From: CAIVAT01 sp964628215
GTDB lineage: Bacteria; Bacteroidota; Bacteroidia; Bacteroidales; FEN-979
Reading direction: 5' to 3'
Length of the DNA: 20,760 bases
NCBI GenBank assembly: GCA_964628215.1
Contig: CAZVNF010000061.1
Coordinates: 1 to 20,760 of the forward strand
Shown: positions 15,381-20,760 of the stretch, piece after piece
Numbering within the stretch: position 1 is the stretch's first letter
Layout: the number at the start of each line of letters is the position of its first letter
Notes under the pieces: model-generated
The model's database searches: none
Told to the model about the DNA's origin: nothing
The model's input: only the letters and a program-made list of their open reading frames with translations
Program-made: the position numbers and the translations under genes

Positions 15381-17326
15381 CATCGGGTTATGATCCGCCC
15401 CAGGCCGTCCTTGTTGATCCGGATGCTCTGTTTTTTCAGTTCCTGAAAGGTTTTCATCAAAGCACCCTGTTCTTCCGGGGAGGTTGCCCCGTTCAGTTTT
15501 TTCCGGGTTTCGGTCATGAGCTTGTCTAACTTCCTCGCCTTGAATGCATGAAGTGCGAGCATGACATGCATCTGCAGCCGGGTTTCCTCAGAAGTGACCA
15601 TGATGTTGTTTTTCAACCAGTTTTCGCTGAGTTCATAAGGGGTAAATACCAGGTCGACGGCCAGGGAGGAAATCTCCCGGTTGCTGTGTGACAGAAACCG
15701 GGTACGATCGGGAATTGCGTCATTTTCAATGCCCTGTATATATTCATCAAAAATCGATTTATAGAGGGCGTTTTCGAAAGCCATCTCATCCTGGGTGATG
15801 TCATGAACCACATAATCTGCAACGCCCACAGGAACCTCCGCTTCATCAGCCGGATTTATTTTAATTTGGATCACCTCCTGTCCAAACAGCAATAACAGGC
15901 GGATGATCTCTTTTTCCTGGTATTCGGCCGAGTCGGGGTCAACATCAAACTGAGGCTCTGAAGGTATTTGCTCAGCCGGTACCACCTCCATTTCCCTGTC
16001 TGTTTCCGGCGAGTTTTTTTTCACCTTTGCGCGCAGGATTTTGTTCAGCTCATTCATGAGTACCTGCTCCGGGATAGTCATCAGGCTTGAACACTCCTTT
16101 ACGTAAAGCGAACGCGAAATGCCATCAGGAATAAGCGCGATGGTATTTACGATCTCCTTGATGAGCGCGGCTTTTTTAATCGGGTCATTTTGCGTTTCTC
16201 CAAGCAGCAGCCTGGTTTTAAACAGGATAAAATTAACCGAATTGGCAGCTATGAATGATTCCACCTCTGTGGGATGATGTTTGCGGGCAAATGAATCGGG
16301 ATCTTCCCCGTCGGGGAAAAGGACTATTTTTACATTCATCCCCTGTTCCACGATCATATCTATTCCGCGGAAGGAGGCTTTGATCCCGGCGGGGTCGCCA
16401 TCGTACAAAATGGAGATGTTTGAAGTATACCGCTGGATCATTCGCACCTGGTCGTGCGTGAGTGAGGTTCCCGACGACGCTACCACGTTTTCTATGCCCG
16501 CCTGGTGCATGGATATCACATCGGTGTAACCCTCCACCAGGAGGCAGTTATCCTTTGAAATAAGCGCATTCTTGGCAAAATAGATCCCGTAAAGGGTTTT
16601 GCTTTTATTGTAGATTTCCGATTCGGGCGAATTGACATACTTCGCGAACGATTTGTCATTTCCCAGGATCCGTCCGCCAAAGCCGATCACCCGCCCCGAA
16701 GCGCTGTGGATCGGGAACATCACCCGGCCATGAAAGCGGTCGTACAGCCGGTTCTCTTTTTCGATAGACAGGCCGGTTTTTACGAGGAACTCCTTCTTGT
16801 AGCCATGCTTAATTGCATGTTCTGAAAAAGACTCCCATTTTCCCGGGCTAAATCCCAGCTGGAACTTATTCACGATATCGTCGCGCATGCCGCGCTCCTT
16901 GAAATAGCTCAGCCCGATGGCTTTTCCTTCTTCGGATTCCTGCAGGATTTTTGAGAAATACTGCTGGGCGAAGAGGCTGAGGTTGTAAAGACTCTCTTTT
17001 TCGTTGAGTTCCTGGAGCTGTTCGGGGGTTTGTTCCTCCTCTTCAATTTCAATATTATACTTCCGGGCCAGATATTTGAGCGCTTCGGGATAGGAGAAGT
17101 GCTCATGTTCCATGATGAAGTTCACCGAATTTCCCGCCTTTCCGCAGCCAAAGCATTTGTAAATCCCTTTTGCCGGAGATACCGTGAACGAAGGTGTTTT
17201 TTCGTTGTGGAACGGGCACAGCCCGATCTGGTTAACGCCGCGCCTCCGCAGGGTGACATAATCGCCGATCACCTCCTCGATGCGGGCGGTCTGGATGATG
17301 GTGTCGATGGTGTCTTTCGGGATCAT
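15380..17326 (-). CDS. dnaG: DNA primase
   Basis: A 648-residue replication primase that synthesises RNA primers at the fork with the DnaB helicase. The N-terminal CHC2 zinc-binding domain has Cys37, His40, Cys58 and Cys61 (GLCPFHNEKTPSF, YKCFGCGKAGN). The catalytic core includes RFHGRVMFPIHSASGRVIGFGGR (197-219). The TOPRIM metal-binding residues are intact: Glu265 in VEGYTDV, and Asp309 and Asp311 in YDGDPAG, plus the DGEDPDSF segment (339-346). Residues of about 450-648 form the less conserved C-terminal helicase-interaction region, with an acidic linker at 440-470. Length is normal. It is a single gene, not in the classical rpsU-dnaG-rpoD arrangement. The upstream 86 bp is shared with the divergent toxin-antitoxin promoter. 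A degenerate minus-strand -7 (TAATTTCG) lies near 17350. Confidence 0.97.
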   Translation of the reverse strand: MIPKDTIDTIIQTARIEEVIGDYVTLRRRGVNQIGLCPFHNEKTPSFTVSPAKGIYKCFGCGKAGNSVNFIMEHEHFSYPEALKYLARKYNIEIEEEEQTPEQLQELNEKESLYNLSLFAQQYFSKILQESEEGKAIGLSYFKERGMRDDIVNKFQLGFSPGKWESFSEHAIKHGYKKEFLVKTGLSIEKENRLYDRFHGRVMFPIHSASGRVIGFGGRILGNDKSFAKYVNSPESEIYNKSKTLYGIYFAKNALISKDNCLLVEGYTDVISMHQAGIENVVASSGTSLTHDQVRMIQRYTSNISILYDGDPAGIKASFRGIDMIVEQGMNVKIVLFPDGEDPDSFARKHHPTEVESFIAANSVNFILFKTRLLLGETQNDPIKKAALIKEIVNTIALIPDGISRSLYVKECSSLMTIPEQVLMNELNKILRAKVKKNSPETDREMEVVPAEQIPSEPQFDVDPDSAEYQEKEIIRLLLLFGQEVIQIKINPADEAEVPVGVADYVVHDITQDEMAFENALYKSIFDEYIQGIENDAIPDRTRFLSHSNREISSLAVDLVFTPYELSENWLKNNIMVTSEETRLQMHVMLALHAFKARKLDKLMTETRKKLNGATSPEEQGALMKTFQELKKQSIRINKDGLGRIITR

Positions 17327-17382
17327 TGGGTAGATTCGGCATGGCGAAATTACAACTATTTTAATGTTGAAGTTAAATAGCG

Positions 17383-17390
17383 TAACTTTG
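17383..17390 (+). promoter_or_regulatory. putative -7 element of the UPF0175/DUF3368 operon
   Basis: TAACTTTG matches TAnnTTTG and lies 22 bp before the ATG at 17413. The nearest TTG (17367-17369) is only 13 nt upstream, so the -33 half is not convincing. Confidence 0.45.
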
Positions 17391-17412
17391 TGTTTGGATA
17401 AATCTCAATGTC

Positions 17413-17634
17413 ATGAAATCATTAACGTTTAATGTACCGGATTCTGTCAATGAACAGGAAATAAAAATGCAATTAGCTGCTGTTTTGTTTGAAAGTGGAA
17501 TTTTATCTTCAGGGCAGGCAGCGGAATTGGCAGGTATTTCAAAAAGAAAGTTTATAGAAGATATTGGGCAATATGGAGTTTCAATTTTCGGGGAGAAAAT
17601 GGATGACCTTGAAAAGACAATAGAAAATGGATAA
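17413..17634 (+). CDS. UPF0175 family antitoxin
   Basis: A 73-residue protein resembling UPF0175 family members. It has an N-terminal strand (KSLTFNVPDSV), a central helical stretch (EIKMQLAAVLFESGILSSGQ), the conserved AAELAGISKRKFIEDIGQYGV helix-turn-helix-like segment (about 36-56), and an acidic tail. UPF0175 genes are typically paired with DUF3368 PIN-like toxins, and here the stop overlaps the toxin start by 8 bp. The protein presumably binds the toxin and represses the operon. The module is visibly more AT-rich than dnaG and the methyltransferase gene on either side, in line with horizontal acquisition. Confidence 0.83.
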   Translation: MKSLTFNVPDSVNEQEIKMQLAAVLFESGILSSGQAAELAGISKRKFIEDIGQYGVSIFGEKMDDLEKTIENG

Positions 17635-18082
17635 AACTATTATTTCTGATACAAGTTGTTTGATTGCCCTTGAAAATATCGGATTACTATATCTGCTAAA
17701 AGATTTATTTCAAGAGGTTCTTATTACCCGTGAGGTGAAAGAAGAATTTGGAAATAGCTTACCTGACTGGATCATAGTTTCCAAAGTTAATAATAAAAAA
17801 AAAATTGCAGAAATTGCCCTTAGACTGGATATCGGTGAAGCGAGTTCCATTGTTCTGGCGTTGGAACTTGATAATGTATTGCTCATTATCGATGAAGTTA
17901 AAGGAAGAAATGTAGCAAAATCATTAAACATTGAAATTATCGGAACTATCGGCATCCTTCTGATAGCATATGATAAGGGGCTTATTAATGATTTTTTAGC
18001 AACAATACGAAAGTTGATGACAAATGGATTCCGGGTGTCTGATGTTTTGGTTGAAAAGTTAACTGAAAAATATGGAAAATAA
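17627..18082 (+). CDS. DUF3368 PIN-like toxin
   Basis: A 151-residue predicted PIN-domain RNase toxin. It has the strand-plus-acid start of the fold (TIISDTSCLIAL, Asp8), ITREVKEEFG with Glu36, LDIGEASSIVLALELD with Glu71, and LLIIDEVKGRNVAKSL with Asp89-Glu90, followed by IIGTIGILLIAYDKGLI. These acidic positions are those expected to bind metal in VapC-like nucleases, so the active site looks complete. The RNA target is unknown. It is translationally coupled to the UPF0175 antitoxin by an 8-bp overlap. Its own 3' end overlaps an in-frame upstream ATG (18072) of the methyltransferase gene. Confidence 0.83.
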   Translation: MDKTIISDTSCLIALENIGLLYLLKDLFQEVLITREVKEEFGNSLPDWIIVSKVNNKKKIAEIALRLDIGEASSIVLALELDNVLLIIDEVKGRNVAKSLNIEIIGTIGILLIAYDKGLINDFLATIRKLMTNGFRVSDVLVEKLTEKYGK

Positions 18083-18094
18083 TGATAGAAGGCA

Positions 18095-18304
18095 AATGGA
18101 AATCCTAACCTCCACCGACTGGACCGAATATGAACTGCTCGACACCGGCNNNNNNNNNNNNNNNNNNNNNNNNNNNNNNNNNNNNNNNNNNNNNNNNNNN
18201 NNNNNNNNNNNNNNNNNNNNNNNNNNNNNNNNNNNNNNNNNNNNNNNNNAATGGAAATCCTAACCTCCACCGACTGGACCGAATATGAACTGCTCGACAC
18301 CGGC
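18095..18304 (+). repeat. 55-bp direct repeat flanking the second gap (contig overlap)
   Basis: Bases 18095-18149 and 18250-18304 are identical over 55 bp on either side of the 100-N run. Both encode the first residues of the methyltransferase (MEILTSTDWTEYELLDTG). The simplest reading is that two contigs overlap by 55 bp, a common de Bruijn k-mer length, and were scaffolded instead of merged. The true locus then has one copy. Confidence 0.9.
18150..18249. other. assembly gap, exactly 100 N (probably no missing sequence)
   Basis: A fixed-length placeholder within the start region of the methyltransferase gene. Because the 55 bp on each side are the same, the gap is probably negative in length, and 155 bp (18150-18304) should be removed to restore the genome. 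Confidence 0.92.
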
Positions 18305-19159
18305 AACCGTGAAAAACTGGAGCGGTTCGGGAAATATATCCTGATCCGCCCCGAACCCCAGGCAGTCTGGCAGAAATCACTTCCCGAAAGTGAATGGGAA
18401 AGGCTCAACCATGCACGCTATGTGCGCATGAAAGGCAAGAAAACAGCCGCTGATGACTTTGAACGCGGATCGTGGGTAAGAAAACCCAAAATGCCCGATC
18501 AGTGGACCATTGGTTACAAGTACAAGCAGATGAATCTCAATTTCAGACTCGGTCTCACTGCCTTTGGGCATATCGGCGTGTTTCCGGAGCAGGCGATAAA
18601 CTGGAACTACATCTATGACCGTATAAGCCAACATGCAAAGAGCAACAAAGGAATAACTTCAAAGGTGCTCAACCTCTTCGCTTACACCGGGGGATCCTCT
18701 CTTGCCGCAAAAGCTGCAGGGGCGGATGTGGTGCACGTGGATTCTGTAAAACCGGTGATTACCTGGGCCAAAGAGATGATGGAAGCGAGCAATCTCGACA
18801 ACATCCGGTGGGTGGTGGAGGATGCCATGAACTTTGTGCGCCGTGAAGTGAAGCGGGGAAACCTTTACGACGGCATCATCCTCGATCCGCCGGCTTATGG
18901 CAGGGGTCCCGACGGGGAAAAATGGATTTTGGAGGATTCCATTGATGAAATTATTGCCATCTGCAAACAGCTGCTCGTTCCCGGGCATGGTTTTTTTGTG
19001 CTGAGCCTGTATTCCATGGGTTTTTCATCGCTGATTCCCGAAAACCTGGTCAAAACCCGTTTCGGAGAGATACCGGGCATGGAAAGCGGGGAATTCTATT
19101 TTGAGGACAGGGGAAAAAGGAGGCTGCCATTGGGAACGTTTCTGAGGTTTTCCCAATAA
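18251..19159 (+). CDS. RlmI-like class I SAM-dependent methyltransferase
   Basis: A 302-residue methyltransferase related to the COG1092 (RlmI/RlmK) group of 23S rRNA methyltransferases. It lacks the N-terminal PUA domain of E. coli RlmI. SAM-binding motif I is NLFAYTGGSSLAAKAAGA (141-158), the acidic motif II is VDSV (163-166), motif III is EDAMNF (190-195), and the catalytic motif IV is ILDPPAYGRGP (210-220). RNA is the likely substrate, but the modified base is not readable from sequence. The N-terminus (TSTDWTEYELLDTG ... LERFGKYILIRPEPQAVW) is typical of the Bacteroidota branch. The start codon exists in two copies because of the assembly artefact: ATG 18096 before the gap and ATG 18251 after it. 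In the merged sequence an upstream in-frame ATG (18072) overlaps the toxin stop, but 18096/18251 fits the family better. Confidence 0.86.
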   Translation: MEILTSTDWTEYELLDTGNREKLERFGKYILIRPEPQAVWQKSLPESEWERLNHARYVRMKGKKTAADDFERGSWVRKPKMPDQWTIGYKYKQMNLNFRLGLTAFGHIGVFPEQAINWNYIYDRISQHAKSNKGITSKVLNLFAYTGGSSLAAKAAGADVVHVDSVKPVITWAKEMMEASNLDNIRWVVEDAMNFVRREVKRGNLYDGIILDPPAYGRGPDGEKWILEDSIDEIIAICKQLLVPGHGFFVLSLYSMGFSSLIPENLVKTRFGEIPGMESGEFYFEDRGKRRLPLGTFLRFSQ

Positions 19160-19181
19160 TTCCATTTTATCGACACTGTAG

Positions 19182-19502
19182 TCAGTATCTGAAGGTTTCA
19201 CTTAATGTGACGCAAATTTGTTCAGAGGTTTCCTTGTCAAGTTCACCTAATTTTTTTACCAATCTGCTTTTATCAATACTCCTGATCTGGTCAATTGCCA
19301 ATTGCCCTTTTTTTTCCCTGAAGATGCAATTTACACGTGTGGGATAAGGTCTTAAAGTGCTGGTAAGTGGAACAATAATGACCGTATTGAGATAGCGGTT
19401 CGATTCATCCGGCGACACAACCAGGCAAGGCCTGATTTTATTGATTTCAGAACCAACGGTCGGATTTAGTTCAACATGCCAGATTTCAAAACGTTTTACC
19501 AT
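19182..19502 (-). CDS. mazF: MazF/PemK-type endoribonuclease toxin
   Basis: A protein of 106 residues from the ATG at 19502. A GTG at 19508 would add two residues. MazF-fold features are clear: the start VKRFEIWHVELNPTVGSEINKIRPCLVVSPDE, the strand TVIIVPLTSTLRPYPTRVNC, and GQLAIDQIRSIDKSRLVKKLG. The conserved Arg of K-x-R-P and the S/T of the PLTS strand are present. Members cleave mRNA or tRNA at short sequence motifs, which differ between homologues. The start overlaps the antitoxin stop by 7 bp, the standard antitoxin-first layout. It ends 22 bp from the convergent methyltransferase stop, with no strong terminator between them. Confidence 0.92.
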   Translation of the reverse strand: MVKRFEIWHVELNPTVGSEINKIRPCLVVSPDESNRYLNTVIIVPLTSTLRPYPTRVNCIFREKKGQLAIDQIRSIDKSRLVKKLGELDKETSEQICVTLSETFRY

Positions 19503-19756
19503 GTCCACTCAGTGTTATCAAACTCATTGGAAATGGTTTCAAATGAACCAGTCACAGGTTTAAAACCTTTTTTTTGTGCGAGGGCAAATTGTTTGTCCCA
19601 ATTCTCACGTGGTTTTTCCTCCTGTACAGGTATAAAAAATACGCCACCGTCTTTTTCCTGAATATTAAACCTTTTAGCAGAACCAAATTTGTTTAATATT
19701 CTCTTGGGGATGATCAACCCCTGAGAATTGCCTATTTTTACCAAAGATGCTTCCAT
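19496..19756 (-). CDS. MazE/AbrB-type antitoxin
   Basis: An 86-residue protein from the ATG at 19756. An earlier in-frame ATG at 19789 would add an atypical hydrophobic leader (YLCYEITFF) and would lie upstream of the predicted -7, so I rejected it. Residues 1-45 are a SpoVT/AbrB DNA-binding fold (ASLVKIGNSQGLIIPKRILNKF). The remainder (EEKPRENWDKQFALAQKKG ... EFDNTEW) is the charged, flexible tail that wraps around MazF in this family. It should neutralise the toxin and repress the operon through the adjacent palindrome. Codons overlap the toxin start by 7 bp. Confidence 0.9.
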   Translation of the reverse strand: MEASLVKIGNSQGLIIPKRILNKFGSAKRFNIQEKDGGVFFIPVQEEKPRENWDKQFALAQKKGFKPVTGSFETISNEFDNTEWTW

Positions 19757-19775
19757 GAAAAATGTTATTTCGTAG

Positions 19776-19783
19776 CAAAGATA
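19776..19783 (-). promoter_or_regulatory. putative -7 element of the mazEF operon
   Basis: The minus strand reads TATCTTTG, the same -7 sequence as the sigma-factor promoter at 3421. The start codon is 20 bp downstream, which predicts a leader of about 15 nt. The -33 position falls within or next to the 26-bp palindrome at 19789-19814. Confidence 0.55.
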
Positions 19784-19788
19784 CATCA

Positions 19789-19814
19789 AAATGTTATAAC
19801 ACGTTATAACATTT
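19789..19814. promoter_or_regulatory. near-perfect 26-bp palindrome, probable MazE operator
   Basis: AAATGTTATAAC (19789-19800), AC, then GTTATAACATTT (19803-19814): 12-bp arms in perfect inverted symmetry around a 2-bp centre. It lies 5 bp upstream of the -7 element and covers the spacer/-33 zone, the classical place for autorepression by an AbrB-fold antitoxin. It starts 7 bp from the hemW stop codon, so a role as an attenuating hairpin for hemW is a weaker alternative. Confidence 0.72.
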
Positions 19815-19820
19815 ATTAAA

Positions 19821-20760
19821 TTATTCCATTTCGGTCAAAAACAACTCCGCTGCAATCCTGTCTGCAAACAACTTCCCCTCGTCTGTCAGAAAAAAGACCC
19901 GGGCATGTTCTGTAAGCCATCCCTGCCGAACAAAGTAAGCAACCCGTTTCATTGCCAATTCTTCATTCTTCATTCCTAATTGATCATTTATTTTTCCCAG
20001 GTCACATCCCCACATTGTGCGCAGTGAGGTCATCACATATTCGTTGTATTTCTGGGTGGTGGTCAGTATTTCTTCTTCGTAAATGCATTCATTCTTATCA
20101 ATACCCTCGATGTATTTCGAAAGGTTCGACACATTCCATCTCCGTGAAGTTCCGTTGTAGCTGTGGGCCGACGGGCCGAGCCCCAGGTAGGGAACCCCGT
20201 TCCAGTAGTTGGTATTGTGAATGGCATGCATGCCGGGTTTGCAGTAGTTGGAGATTTCATACTGCAGAAAACCAAGCTCTTTCGATTTTTTCATCAGCAG
20301 GTTGAATTGCGCTACCTGCGATTCATCCTTCACCGGGGCCGTTTTGTGTTTATCAATCATCCAGGCAAGCGGGGTTTTCGGCTCCACCGTGAGAGCATAA
20401 GCCGAAATGTGCGGAACACCCAGCGAAAATGCGATTTCAAGATTACGCATCCACTGGTCGTTATCCGCAGAAGGAATGCCATAGATAAGGTCGATGCTGA
20501 TGTTTTCATACCCCGCTTCCTGAAGAAGCCTCACCGCCCGAAGCGACTGATCAGCCGAATGCGACCGGTTCAGAAATAGCAGATCGGCATCAGAAAACGA
20601 CTGCACCCCCAAACTGAACCTGTTAAAAGAAGTCCCCCGCAACTCCGCCACAAACCCCTCCGTCACATCCTCCGGATTCAACTCCAGGGTAATTTCCATT
20701 CTTCCCGGAACCACCTTTCTCCCCTCTCCCCGGGGAGAGGGGTCAGGGGGTGAGGCATCC
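19821..20760 (-). CDS. hemW: HemW-family radical SAM heme chaperone (N-terminus outside window)
   Basis: The minus-strand frame is open to the window edge, so about 313 C-terminal residues are seen and the radical-SAM CxxxCxxC motif lies outside. A GTG at 20714 is not the real start. HemW (formerly HemN-like) inserts heme into respiratory proteins and lacks coproporphyrinogen oxidase activity. Matching motifs are EITLELNPEDVT, NRFSLGVQSFSD, ISIDLIYGIPSADNDQWMRNL, HISAYALTVEPKTPLAWMI, FLQYEISNYCKPGMHAIHNTNYWNG and YLGLGPSAHSYNG. These are followed by the winged C-terminal domain (TQKYNEYVMTSLRTMWGCDL ... LTDEGKLFADRIAAELFL). Just before EITLE an unusual Pro/Gly/Arg-rich segment (ASPPDPSPRGEGRK) is encoded by a GC-rich palindrome that looks inserted. 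Confidence 0.9.
   Translation of the reverse strand, partial: DASPPDPSPRGEGRKVVPGRMEITLELNPEDVTEGFVAELRGTSFNRFSLGVQSFSDADLLFLNRSHSADQSLRAVRLLQEAGYENISIDLIYGIPSADNDQWMRNLEIAFSLGVPHISAYALTVEPKTPLAWMIDKHKTAPVKDESQVAQFNLLMKKSKELGFLQYEISNYCKPGMHAIHNTNYWNGVPYLGLGPSAHSYNGTSRRWNVSNLSKYIEGIDKNECIYEEEILTTTQKYNEYVMTSLRTMWGCDLGKINDQLGMKNEELAMKRVAYFVRQGWLTEHARVFFLTDEGKLFADRIAAELFLTEME
20721..20742. repeat. 22-bp perfect GC-rich palindrome inside hemW
   Basis: CCCCTCTCCCCGGGGAGAGG plus GG is its own reverse complement. Together with the following TCAGGGGGTGAGG it resembles the dispersed CCCTCTCC/GGAGAGGG hairpin repeats seen in several bacterial genomes. Only one copy is in this window. It is read in frame as part of hemW. 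Confidence 0.7.

Noticed and set aside
17413..19756. A new defence island built around the methyltransferase
   Set aside because: The methyltransferase looks like an rRNA-modifying RlmI-type enzyme, not a restriction or phage-defence component, and both neighbours are standard toxin-antitoxin types. No nuclease or helicase of a defence system is present.

Overview
The window is a piece of a Bacteroidota genome, most likely Bacteroidales-like, from a draft or metagenome-derived assembly. Four things support this. There is a secreted protein with a type IX secretion C-terminal sorting domain. Several promoter -7 elements fit the Bacteroidota consensus TAnnTTTG. Most start codons lack a Shine-Dalgarno sequence. 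The gene families (DUF3857 transglutaminases, MORN_2 proteins, DUF6249, an RsuA/RluB-type enzyme with a charged repetitive N-terminus) are typical of that phylum. Two runs of exactly 100 N (9730-9829 and 18150-18249) are scaffold gaps, and both look like spurious gaps between contigs that really overlap.

Layout. 1-3317 (minus): a partial DUF6249 membrane protein and a 994-residue secreted Asp-box/PKD protein. 3474-4505 (plus): an ECF sigma factor and a small two-helix membrane protein, probably its regulator. 4517-6353 (minus): rpiB followed 10 bp later by a LutB-type iron-sulfur protein. 6354-6821 is a long AT-rich divergent intergenic region. 6822-15348 (plus) is a compact six-gene run with gaps of 17, 0, 6, 1 and 31 bp: nadA, a secreted MORN_2 repeat protein, a pseudouridine synthase with a repetitive charged tail, a REC-PAS protein with no output or kinase domain, and two exported DUF3857 proteins. 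The first DUF3857 protein keeps a Cys-His-Asp transglutaminase triad. The second has lost all three residues. 15380-17326 (minus): dnaG. 17413-18082 (plus): a UPF0175/DUF3368 toxin-antitoxin pair, then an RlmI-like methyltransferase to 19159. 19182-19756 (minus): a MazE/MazF-type pair with a 26-bp near-perfect palindrome next to its promoter. 19821-20760 (minus): hemW, open at the window edge, with a GC-rich 22-bp palindrome read in frame within it.

Most genes are conserved core functions: NAD synthesis, replication priming, RNA modification, pentose phosphate isomerisation and radical-SAM heme chaperoning. The accessory signals are the two toxin-antitoxin modules on either side of the methyltransferase gene, the active/inactive transglutaminase pair, and short repeats or operators in intergenic DNA. 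I saw no tRNA, rRNA, CRISPR array, transposase or prophage gene, and no convincing new defence system. The best leads are the mazEF palindrome, the pseudo-transglutaminase partner, the repeated 10-mer TAACCTGTTC, and the palindrome inside hemW.
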